DNA of 15,225 nucleotides from Zopfochytrium polystomum (Eukaryota > Chytridiomycota > Chytridiomycetes > Chytridiales > Chytridiaceae): the NCBI GenBank assembly GCA_025765615.1, contig JAIVFJ010000681.1, positions 1-15,225 of the forward strand, in the 5' to 3' direction. The notes under the pieces are model-generated. The model made no database searches. It saw only the letters and a program-made list of their open reading frames with translations, and had not been told where the DNA came from. The translations under genes were made by a program, and so were the position numbers. The first letter of the stretch is position 1. The number at the start of each line of letters is the position of its first letter. Positions 1 through 8,446 of this stretch are shown here, piece after piece.

Positions 1-2
1 AA

Positions 3-422
3 AACAACGGCGTCGCGGTCCCAGAGTTCCGTCTCCCCTTCGCCATCCCCGTCGCCGTCCTCCTGCCCGCGGCGCTCTTTGCGTACGGCTGGTCCGCCCA
101 GCAACAGGCCCACTGGCTCGCCCCCGACGCCGCCATCGCCGTGTTTGCGTTCTGCTTTGCCGTGCCGTTTCAGATCATTCAGATTTACCTCGTCGACTCG
201 TATAGACGGTACGCCGCGAGCGCCATGGCCGCGGCAACGTTTTTGAGGTCGTGCGCCGGGTTCGCGTTTCCGCTGTTTGCCGGGAGCATGTACGACCGGC
301 TAGATTATGGGTGGGGAAACTCGGTGCTGGCGTTTGTCGCGGTCGTTGGGATCCCGGCACCGTTGCTGGTGTACAAGTTTGGAGCGTATTTGAGGGCCAA
401 GAGTACGTACGCTGCGGGGTGA
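3..422 (+). CDS. MFS transporter, DHA1-type drug/polyamine antiporter, C-terminal part
   Basis: The frame is open from the left edge to the TGA at 420-422 and gives 139 C-terminal residues; the start and most of the gene lie outside the window. What is visible is typical of the last four membrane segments of fungal DHA1 proton antiporters: a PEFRLPFAIPVAVLLP stretch with a following YGWSA..HW loop, then QIYLVDSY, YAASAMAAATFLRS, a FPLFAGSMYDRLDYGWGNS block and a last hydrophobic segment ending in a short LRAKS tail. The family exports drugs, polyamines or metabolites across the plasma membrane by proton antiport; the substrate cannot be told from this part. There is no frameshift and codons are strongly GC-ending. 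Nothing ties it functionally to its neighbours. Confidence 0.93.
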   Translation, partial: NNGVAVPEFRLPFAIPVAVLLPAALFAYGWSAQQQAHWLAPDAAIAVFAFCFAVPFQIIQIYLVDSYRRYAASAMAAATFLRSCAGFAFPLFAGSMYDRLDYGWGNSVLAFVAVVGIPAPLLVYKFGAYLRAKSTYAAG

Positions 423-564
423 ACGGTGGAGTGGGGGTATAGGCTTGGATATCCTTGTTTGTTGATGGTTTCGGGGCCCCCGTGTGATAGATTTTCCCAC
501 TTGAAAATAATGTTAACTTCGGAACCTCGTGTTGATCATAAAGAATGCTTCCGCGGTAAGATAC

Positions 565-1442
565 TCACAGTGCCCTCACAGAAGTCAGAAAGCATACCGA
601 AGTGAGGACAACCCCGTTATCGAACCCAAGCATCTTGGACAAATTAGTGCCTTCAGGTGAACACTGCCTCAACCTTCCCTTCGCAAGAAGAGGCCACAAG
701 AGAAACGTGCTTTCTTTGGTGTTGTCGCGCTGCGGGACGACAGTCATCCGCTTTCTTCATTGGTTTTTGCTCCTCTCATTCATCCAACAGAGTTCTTTCT
801 GTTCCCTTCCCAACTTCGCAACAAGTCCATCATTTGTTGATGCTTTCCGCTGTGGCGCTTCACCTTGATGTTTGCACCAGTCTCCAACAGTACCGCGACG
901 GCTTCCAAGGACCCTGGGAACAAGCAAGGTGCAGCGGAGTCATCCCCAGTCGATCCGGGAGTCGACCCTCCACTCCGTAGTCCAGCAGCATCCGAATGGC
1001 TACAGCGTGCTCGTTCCTCGCGGCTGTAAGCAGCGCCAGGAATCCAGCGTCGACGTCGCCACCGAACTCTACAGCAGCGTCGGCCTGGCTTGGGAGAACG
1101 AGTCCTCGTCTCAACAGCAGCTGCTGCAGAACCGCAGAGCGACCGTAACGGGCCGCCTCCGTACGAGTGGGCACAAGTCGAGATACTCGAAATTGCTATC
1201 AAGGAAAAACTTCACAGTGTTCAGCGCGCCTCAATCTATTCTCCGTGATCCAGGAGAATGCTGGCGGGCTTTGATTGCCGACTTGTCGACGCAAGAGGAG
1301 AGGGTCCAAAATCGTCCGTAACATTCACATCACAACCATGACGTAGAAGCCATTCAATGACATCCACGTCACCCTTCGAGCGAGCACGGAGAATCAGGCG
1401 CTCTTCTTCACACCAAATCCAGCCCCGGTCTGATGCTACATT
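565..1442 (-). pseudogene. Ankyrin-repeat protein copy A, 5'-truncated and frameshifted
   Basis: Read on the minus strand, 1442 to 1238 encodes ankyrin-like sequence (EEERLILRARSKGDVDVIEWLLRHG) that ends in a TAG at 1238-1236. From about 1230 the text continues in the next frame (LNTVKFFLDSNFEYLDL), then from about 1174 in a third frame (EAARYGRSAVLQQLL, then a DYGVEGRLPDRLGMTPLHLACSQG unit), and from about 945 in a fourth (LEAVAVLLETGANIKVK). The pieces line up in order with the C-terminal third of the plus-strand ankyrin gene at 8447-10292 (EEEKLLETASWKGHLDVVDFL, KAARHGRSAVVELL, MTPLHVACA), so they are paralogues. Every frame change is a one-base loss. The 3' end (about 565-660) resembles the 3' end of the F-box/LamG copy near 6405-6500. 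No start or upstream repeats are seen above 1442. It is either a pseudogene or a real gene with base-loss errors. Confidence 0.8.
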
Positions 1443-3352
1443 GTCCTCCTCTTGTCAAACGCCGCCAAACGCCTTCAATGTTTTAAAATGGATTTAGGGT
1501 CCTGATGAAGATTTTGCCCAAAATTAGTGAGGATTTGTGCTGTATCCATACAGTGGTTTTGTATCATCCGAAAAAAGACTACACTGGGGACGGACCCGTT
1601 TCCAAAACCTGGGATGGAGATAAGCGGGCTGGTGTAACCCCTGGAGGCACAGTAGGGTTTGTTGCTTCTTGCAACAAATTCTGCAAGCCACATGTCTGCA
1701 ATAAATTCCATCACCAGAGCTGAGTAATTGGCTGGAATCCACTCATAAGAAGCATGCAATTAAACATTGGTGCCATGGCCCATCAATGTTAGTAAGAGGC
1801 AAGTAAAATAGTCCGAGGGCTCACCATTGAAAGATTGCACAAAAGTTGACTTTATTCCGTGAATAGGAAACTCTGGATAGTTGATTCTTCCGCGCATTCA
1901 GTATGTTTGTGACTGAACAGACTTCTCAATTATTGACAGAATCTTTGATGTCAGCTGTTAGGTGTAACTGACTGGTTAGCAGCAAGAGGCACAAGAAGGA
2001 CCCAAACCTATTGTGATTGTCAGTTATCGTTCTCACAATGCCCATGGGAGAGCAAGCCACCACCAATGCAGACCTGGGCGCTGGCTTGCGCTGTTGACAA
2101 ATACTCTGAGTAGTAAGTGGAACAGAAACCTGGTGTTAGCAGTTTTCCTCCTCCTCTGCTCAAGCAGATAATATAGGAGAGGTTTTTACCCTGCGCTGCT
2201 GGTCACAGTTGCCTTGCAACTATTATAGTTTCCATATCATCCTTATGTATCAATCATTCAGAACAGAGTTTTTTCTCTTTCTCTCGAAGTTGGAGAGAAG
2301 GACCACCCACAAACACTCGCCTCCACTTCATTCACACCTCCACGTGCTGGGCAGTGAAAAAAAACTGGGCCCCAGTCTGCTGAACAAGGTGGTTGACAGA
2401 GATGAGTGTCTCACAGAACTCTGGAATATAGAGTGTGTCTGGCAAGGAGAAAGAGACGCCTTCAACTTGAGTGCATGATCTTTATTTTTTTACCGCACTT
2501 TCCCTTTGCGGCTGAACTTTTGGAATATTACATCTAAGATAGTTCTGTCACTTTTGTTGGGTGCGCCACCAATACACAAACACACGCGCAAAAGTAGCAT
2601 GCGGCGCCGTGGGTGTCTCAACATCCCGCACTACCCCGGACTATTAGGGACGCCGACCCTTAGACAGTCCCATTTTGCTTCGGATCTTGGAGCGGATTCT
2701 TTGCAATTTATGGCAAGTGGGCCGCACTGGTCCCTGGATTCTATTCTGAACCCCAACGGAGAAGACCAGAACAAGACCTGCAAGACGCGCCGCCAAGAAA
2801 GTTACCAGGCCTTCATCGGGGCGGGAAAGTGGCGAAAACTGACCCAGTCGGCGGGGGGCTGTTTGATGTACTGGTCTCGTGACTAAATCGCTCGTGACAC
2901 GACATCTTCCGCCACAAAAAGCTCGATAGCACCGCGAGCCAGTCGACCCCGCCCATTGCACGGCAATCTCCAACCGGCCGCGGCTCGTCCATTGTCCCGC
3001 CGTACATCCAACCCCCTGGCAGCACATCGTCGGGCCGTCCGTGTGGGCACGCTTTGCACCGAGAGGCGTTCTTCCGGTATCCCCTACGGTAACGCAAAGA
3101 GCGTGTGTCCACTAGACTCCAGAGTTAGCGGTTTTGCGAGGTTTTAGGCAGAGTTGTTTTTAAATTTCTCCTCATCCCCAAAGCAGCCTGAATGCATCGC
3201 AAACGTAAGAGCATGGATGCAAATAGGTTTTGATTCAGTTTTTGTCTAAATGAAACAGAACAGGCTGCGACGGCGGCTTTGGCGGGATTGAAACTTGCTT
3301 TGTTAAAGAAAAAATTTAAAGGACCGCTTTGATCAAATTGGAAGGAGATTGA
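1443..3352. other. About 1.9 kb with no gene recognised
   Basis: Open frames here are short (at most 127 codons), overlap on both strands, and none shows a domain I recognise. The part from 1443 to about 2500 is AT-richer than the flanks and could be decayed transposon DNA, but I see no terminal repeats or transposase motif. From about 2580 to 3150 the base composition returns to GC-rich. An isolated acyl-carrier-protein-like string at 2671-2703 is discussed as a finding. The last 150 bp, before the ATG at 3353, are AT-rich and are the likely promoter of the kinase-like gene, without a clear TATA box. Confidence 0.5.
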
Positions 3353-3473
3353 ATGATGCCGCGTAGGTATGTGTCTGTGTGCTCAGCCGCATCCGCGCGG
3401 ACTCCACCCGGGCGGATTCCAGCTTCGGACCGAGCCAGTGAGATTGCGAGGAAGAGAGAGAGGAAGAGAGAGA

Positions 3474-3520
<47 letters not shown>

Positions 3521-3530
3521 TGAGATCGAG

Positions 3531-3565
<35 letters not shown>

Positions 3566-5156
3566 TGAGCGAGAGAGAGAGAGATTAAGGAAAAAACAAA
3601 TAGAAATGCTTCACGTCAGCCTCGCTCGGCAACCGCACGGCGAAGCAGTCCTCGCGGTATAGCAGGCCGCACTGCTCTCTACCCTCAACCTCGCGCCGGC
3701 GTCCTGCTCGCGCTTCTGCTTCTGGCCTTCATTATCCTGCCGCCGCTACCGACGGCCCACGCTGCAGGCCGCACCGAGACCGTCGACGGTGTTCAAGTGC
3801 AGGTGAGGGGATTGGGAGACGTTGGCGAGGGGGCTTGGAGGAGCTGATTTGTGTAGGGAGCGAGTGCGGCCCGGCCTGAACGCTGAGACGAAATGGTTGG
3901 ACCAAAGCTCGCGGGGCAGGGCGATCATTCGACGGTGCACTCGGCGACACACAACGGACATGACGTGATTTACAAGGAGGGCCGCGGCGGCCGGTTGGGG
4001 CAGCACGAAATCAAAGCAACGGAAGCTGGTTACTGTACTTTTATGAATATTTTTGGCTTCACCATTTATAAATTAATTATAAAACGCCTATCAAATGCAA
4101 CCCGAACTCTCCCATCCAGCGGGCCAGCTAGTTGCCGGCCAGGGCGGCAAAATGGTGCAAAAGAAGGTGGGCACGACCGGCCTCGTCGACTGGCTGTACG
4201 ATCCGAGCAAGAGCCCCGAGGCGAAAGCCAACTTGCTCAAGGTGGGAGAGAACCCCAAGGACCACCCGGGCAAAGTCAAGCTGTCGGACCATGTCTACAA
4301 CGAGGCCGTCAAGCAGCAGAAGAACGTCGGCTACGCGCATAACGACGCGAACCCAAGCAATATCCGCGTGCATTATAATAAGGACGATAAATCGGTGCGA
4401 AGCGGGGAAGTGGGGCTGGGTGAATATGTGGGAGAGCTATGCTAAGGTTGATTCTCTTCTCCGACTCGTTCGCTTGCAGGGTGCTATTCCCAAAACGGAG
4501 TTGATCGACTGGGGCAAAGGTGCAATTTGAATTCCTTTGGATCCTCCAACTTTGGCTTTACCGCCTCCTCCCTCGACCGCTTTGCCTGCCGGTTTCATTA
4601 ACCTGATTCCAAAATTTTTTTTCTCCTAGCCGAACCGGGCACGTCCGACCTACGCCGCACTGAGAGACTTGACCGAACAGATATTGGGATGGCGTGCCAA
4701 GGCGCCGGGTTCCAGTTCCGGTCTGGTGCGCGGCAACTCTACCGGCGAGCAGCGGGCGGCGGGGCGTGCAAGCGGGGCTCGCGCGGGGAAGGAAAAGGCA
4801 TCCACAGGGACGACGGGCAAGGCGGCGGCGACGACTTTGGGCACGGGGTCAGCGCAGACGATCAGGAAGGCGGCGGCGGGTGGAAAGTCGCCGGTTCAGA
4901 GGCAGCAGGCGAGCCAGAAAGGAAAGGAGACGACGGGAGGCAAAGCGCAGAAGAACCCTTTGCCGGGAACGACGGCGGCAACGGCGGAGGCGGCTTCAGT
5001 TTCCACCAAGAAGGGGAAAGGAGCGGCAGAGTCGCGAAGGCGGCAAGGGAAGACTTCCGCGGTCCCATCGCAGCCAAAGACCTCCTCTGTCGGCGGCAAG
5101 CAAGGCTCCTAACAAAGCGCAGCCGGTGGCACGGCTTCCGGGGCGAGAAAAAGTGA
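3353..5156 (+). CDS. Small secreted protein-kinase-like protein, six predicted exons
   Basis: Exons read from splice signals and frame: 3353-3366 (ATGATGCCGCGTAG, donor GTATGT), 3604-3802, 3908-4028, 4120-4394, 4480-4519 and 4630 to the end. Exon 2 encodes a basic N-terminus, a hydrophobic run (LLALLLLAFIILPPLP) and TAHA|AG, a likely signal peptide with an AxA cleavage site. Exon 3 carries a glycine-rich loop (LAGQGDHSTVHSA) and a VAIK-like lysine (VIYKEG); exon 4 has the catalytic-loop motif YAHNDANPSNIRV; exon 5 has LIDWGK in the DFG place. All junctions keep frame with GT-AG ends. After DWG there is no recognisable C-lobe, only a low-complexity Gly/Arg/Asp/Ala or Ala/Lys/Thr/Gly tail. The strict splice model ends at the TGA 5154-5156; composition instead favours the +1 neighbour frame ending at 5112. 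Start and tail are uncertain; the kinase-like core is well supported. Family and target are unknown. Confidence 0.72.
3449..3585. repeat. GA/AG microsatellite, about 136 bp, imperfect
   Basis: A nearly pure GA dinucleotide tract broken by occasional AT, GC and GG steps. It lies inside the predicted first intron (3367-3603) of the kinase-like gene. The Arg/Glu-rich open frames through it are artefacts of the repeat. Confidence 0.95.
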
Positions 5157-5585
5157 AATGCGGGAGGTGGGTTGCCAAAGGCATTGGAAGTTGCCGCGGT
5201 CGCCAACCTTTGGCCTACCAAAAACTGGAGTCTTCGGTTTTTATTGGTTTGTTTTTTTTTTCATCCTTCCCGTGCCGGTGCAATTGTGGCTTCAGTTTTG
5301 TTAGTCGCCGGGCCGTTTCTTCACTGGCAAAAGAAATATCGCGTAGTTCTTGGTATGATGATGCAATACTTACCCCTCGCCTCGGCGCCGAAAATTTGTC
5401 TGGGGCTGATTCTGTCCCTTTCTTGTCACCCGTTTTCTGTTTCTATGCACATTGCACAGCAGCGCCCCCCGCCCGCCCACTCGCCCACCCAATCCCCCTC
5501 ACGCACCGTCTGCCTGCCTGCCTGCGCCTCGCGTTCGTGCTTCCTCACCAATAGCGATCGTATCCATGCATTGCAGGAAAGCGAT
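5157..5585. other. Intergenic region after the kinase-like gene
   Basis: No gene recognised. It holds a T10 run near 5251, a C-rich stretch at about 5463-5505 and a short TGCC tandem repeat beginning at 5511. It probably contains the 3' UTR of the kinase-like gene on its left side. Long open frames crossing it continue from the GC-rich tail exon and have no domain. Confidence 0.5.
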
Positions 5586-5960
5586 CTATTGAGGCAGAGA
5601 ATACACTGTAACATCGATCGGTGGCGTGCCTGCTGCGCAGCAGCCACCCAGCATCTGCGTGTTAGTTAATGGCGCAGCGGGTGGGATGAAGCTTGTGCCG
5701 GGCCCGATCAAAGCGCCTTGGAAGACCAGCCAGTCTGCGATCTCGAGATGTCTCGCGTTCAGCGCTTCGCTGAGCGGCGCTCGCGCACAATCCACGAGAA
5801 GCCGGACAACGCCCCGATGGCCCCGCGATCGATGTGATATGGAGCGGCATGGCGAGCCTTCCCCTTACGGCGGTGATGGCGTCTGTCATCGCCCCCGTCG
5901 TCCGGCCAGAGCTCCATTCCGTCCACGGCCGCCCCGCAGTTGACACTTGGTGGCCTCGCC
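5586..5960 (-). pseudogene. Ankyrin-repeat fragment, copy B
   Basis: On the minus strand one frame reads RLAMPLHITSIAG, and the neighbouring frame continues HRGVVRLLVDCARAPLSEALNARHLEIADWLVFQGALI. Together they make about two ankyrin helix-turn-helix units (PLHITSIAGHRGVVRLLVD, then PLSEALNARHLEIADWLVFQG). The switch near 5827 needs removal of one base or a two-base loss, unlike the one-base losses seen in the other copies. The upstream part (about 5840-5960) is Gly/Asp/Arg-rich and hard to assign. There is no start codon context, and it lies downstream of, and in the same direction as, the F-box/LamG copy, so it could be a detached 3' portion of the same ancestral gene. It is most likely non-functional. 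Confidence 0.65.
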
Positions 5961-6421
5961 CGGAGAAAATGAACAACGCTACGTCGCCGAATCGTTGTGC
6001 TCAGGGTCGCTATTGTTGGCACAACCGTGCGCCGGCTGCCCCTGTTCCAGTCTCATGAGATACTTTCGGCGACTGCTCATTTTCTGTGAGCACGGAGAGG
6101 GCACCAATTTGATCAGTCTTTTGGATGCGGGGCACTCCTCCTCTGTTTTGATCTCTTCCTTTCTCGTTTTCCGGTTGGACTGCGATATGTTTTGGGTATA
6201 AATCCCCGATTTTTTGGCCGCCGGCGGTTAATAGTGCACTGGCAGGGCGGTTATGGATTTCAGTGACCATCTCGAACTGGTTTGCAGTGGGTAAACGGCG
6301 CTTCATTCATCAATCTGAAACTCCGGATGTCACCATTTTAATATGCAATTTCTCACTTCTCCCCAAATGAGCCCTTCTTTTGGTGACCCCGTGTTATGAT
6401 GCTCACACGCGCTCACAGAAA
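5961..6421. other. Spacer between ankyrin copy B and the F-box/LamG copy
   Basis: No gene recognised. A TATAAA at 6197-6202 sits in an otherwise mixed-composition stretch, but no coding region begins at a convenient distance on either strand. A minus-strand frame of 98 codons (6306-6010) has no recognisable domain. Confidence 0.45.
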
Positions 6422-7758
6422 TCAGAAAGGATGGGGAAGTAGCAAACAATTGCCGTCATCGAATCCAAAACGTCTTGGATGAATCAAACCCGCTCCCTCA
6501 TAGTCCAGCTTACCCGACGGCCCTTGCGCAAAATCGGCCGCCCGCTGCAAAAGTGCCGCACACCCGGCGTCATCCAGTACAAACATGACCTGGTCCGGCG
6601 TCTTCCTTCATTTTCGAACAGAGCTCGACGTTCTGAACGGCACGCCCCCAGACTCTAGCCGCAGCGATTTTTTCCTTTGAAGGGCAGTGCGATGATGCGC
6701 TGGAGGACCGTGTTCCGGCAGCAAACCAAACTGATCAAAGATTGCCCCGGTCCCAACCGTCACAGAACCCCTGCGTCCGGAAGTCTTTGTCGTTTTCGTG
6801 GGTGTCCACTTGCACTCGCTCGACAAAGAGTGTTGCCCAACACTCCGATCCGCAATTCGTTCCAGCCGCAGCGCAGCGTGGTGCCAGCGACCATCTGTCA
6901 CGCGAGGCCCGCCTGTCAGTTTTACTGCGCCGGAAGCTGACGGTTGGCGGCTCGGAGAAGACGCAGCCGGTGACAGGTGGACACCCAAAAGCGCCAGGCG
7001 GCTGTTTCTGTAGGCGTTGCCCGCAGCGTCCTCGGTACGGGGTGAGGTTCGCGGTGGCCAAAGCCATCCTGGTCATTGCAGATGTGGAAGCCCATCAAAA
7101 CGCCGCCAACACAGGTTCCAGCCGCGACGGCGTCGCAACGGAACCATGCTTCGAATGTCCGGCCTCCTTCCGCGTCGGTGCCGACCTGCGGCTCGCGCGG
7201 ACTCGGAAACACATCGAACCCGCGCAAGATGGTGAGGACAGGAGCTCTCTTCAAGCACCGGCGCACGGATATGATGTCGTCTCTATTGTCGTCGTCTTGG
7301 TTGCAATCGTCTTCGTCGTCATCGGAGGAGGGGGAGCTCCCTTCTGCTTCTTGCAAAGGAGCTAGTGCGGGCAGGTCGTCCGTCGACGGAGATGGCCCAA
7401 AAGAGGGAAGCACCGACAGCACGTGAGAAAGGCGCGCCCACGCTGCAGGATCGGCGCCGCCGCCGAGTATGCCACCTGCTGGCAAGCGCGCAAAAGGAGG
7501 TTGGCAGCGGCGGCGCCAGGGTATCGTGATGGGCGTTTGCATTGGCTCTTTGATGTCGACCGGCTCAAGGTTGCAGGAGCGATCGCAGTCTCCGCCAGCG
7601 AGCCAGGCGAGGGAACGGCATGTGGCAGCAAGCTGCACGATGTCGGAGTCGGAAAGGAACGGGGCGGCGATTGCGTCGACGAGAATCGTGGCGGGGAGCC
7701 GGAGCAGTGGCGATGGCGACTTCGAAGGCAGAGTGGGCGACGCGGACGTGGATGACAT
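6422..7758 (-). pseudogene. F-box plus concanavalin A/LamG-like domain protein, frameshifted
   Basis: I place the start at the ATG at 7758-7756, just before the F-box. An in-frame ATG at 8001 also exists. Residues about 18-53 form an F-box (LLRLPATILVDAIAAPFL, then IVQLAATCRSL), the Skp1-binding module of SCF ubiquitin ligases. A disordered Pro/Ser-rich stretch and an acidic patch (about residues 145-160, DDDEDD) follow. From about residue 199 the sequence turns into a jelly-roll lectin-like domain: TFEAWFRCDAVAAGTCVGGVLMGF, then in the next frame TDGRWHHAALRLERIADR, then in the third frame WATLFVERVQVDTHEND. The WHH.AL and LFVERV.V strings are hallmark strands of LamG/pentraxin folds. The first two switches, near 7030 and 6850, are one-base losses. 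Below about 6735 the frames are more scrambled, ending in a stretch that stops at 6424-6422 and resembles the 3' end of ankyrin copy A. Confidence 0.75.
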
Positions 7759-8079
7759 TTTGCACGGACACAGCCTGAATGTGCGAGGCACAGTCATATG
7801 AACCACGCGCCCGATAAATAACCATTCACTCTCTCGCTTTTGTCCCCTTCGCTTCTGCTGAGTCATTGGCAGCTCACCAAAGGGGCGATGCGAAAAGAAT
7901 CCCTGCAGCTGCGTCCAGCACCACCACAGCGTGTCTAGATCCGCTGCGGTGAGTCTATGTCGTTGCATCCAGTCGGTGATCACAAGCTGCGGTGTGTGCA
8001 TGGATTCACGACGTGAGAGACCCCGAATCCCGCCCTTCTTTGAGGAGTAACTCGCCTTTTAAAAGTGAAAAAACAACAT
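7759..8079. other. Upstream region of the F-box/LamG gene
   Basis: About 320 bp. The F-box frame stays open upstream to an ATG at 8001-7999 and reads LTAADLDTLWWCWTQLQGFF, which could be coding but matches no domain I know. A minus-strand TATTTAT element at about 7814-7821 lies some 60 bp before the preferred F-box start, which favours the 7758 start and a 5' UTR or promoter role for this stretch. Confidence 0.4.
7813..7822 (-). promoter_or_regulatory. Possible TATA-like element for the F-box gene
   Basis: Minus-strand TTATTTATCG about 60 bp upstream of the ATG at 7758. Position and composition suit a fungal core promoter, but the match is short and unproven. Confidence 0.25.
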
Positions 8080-8310
8080 TCAAATTGGATCGAGGGGCTC
8101 CACAACCCGTTCAATCCGCGTAAAATGACGCCTCACACAGACCAACAGGGCATTCGCGGCTTCCATTTGCCCCTCCGCACACCCAACGTGCAGCGGCGTC
8201 ATCTCCGTCAGATCCCGGCCGTCGACAGGCGCCCCATAGTCCAGCAGCGCCTGGACTACTTCCAAGCGTCCGTTCGACGCGGCCGTGTGCGGGCGGGTGG
8301 GACTAGTTGG
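8080..8310 (-). pseudogene. Two-repeat ankyrin fragment
   Basis: Minus-strand frame beginning about 8305 reads TAASNGRLEVVQALLDYGAPVDGRDL and then TEMTPLHVGCAEGQMEAANALL, two clear ankyrin repeats with the conserved G.LEVV.ALL and TPLH.GCA blocks. It then runs into unrelated sequence and stops at 8080. It has no room for an N-terminus because the divergent plus-strand ankyrin gene starts at 8447. It is closest in wording to the MTPLHVACA..GQLEAVKLLLEAGAD unit near the end of that gene. Most likely a fragment left by duplication or rearrangement. Confidence 0.8.
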
Positions 8311-8446
8311 CAGGCGTTGGTGGATTGGCTGTGTGGCTCTCGCTGGCTCTGACCCGACAGCTCAAGATCTGACAAGTTGCTGCGCCACGAAAAAGGGGCA
8401 GGAGACTGGAGGGTACCCAAAGCACTTCGACAGGGTATAGTCGGAT

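Noticed and set aside
872..1321. A 149-codon plus-strand open frame
   Set aside because: Antisense to the ankyrin copy A; no domain of its own.
2506..2886. A 126-codon plus-strand open frame as a gene
   Set aside because: Overlapped by similar open frames on the minus strand and without a domain, apart from the short ACP-like string.
3449..3585. CRISPR-like or tandem array
   Set aside because: Simple dinucleotide repeat without spacers, in a eukaryotic genome.
3369..3662. An Arg/Glu repeat protein across the GA tract
   Set aside because: Translation of a dinucleotide microsatellite; no protein-like sequence outside it.
4694..5554. A 286-codon Arg-rich plus-strand open frame
   Set aside because: It is the third frame of the GC-rich tail exon of the kinase-like gene, is almost all Arg/Pro/Gly-type low complexity, and runs into the C-rich intergenic region. 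No domain.
6742..7365. A 207-codon plus-strand open frame
   Set aside because: It is antisense to the F-box/LamG gene, which has recognisable domains on the other strand.
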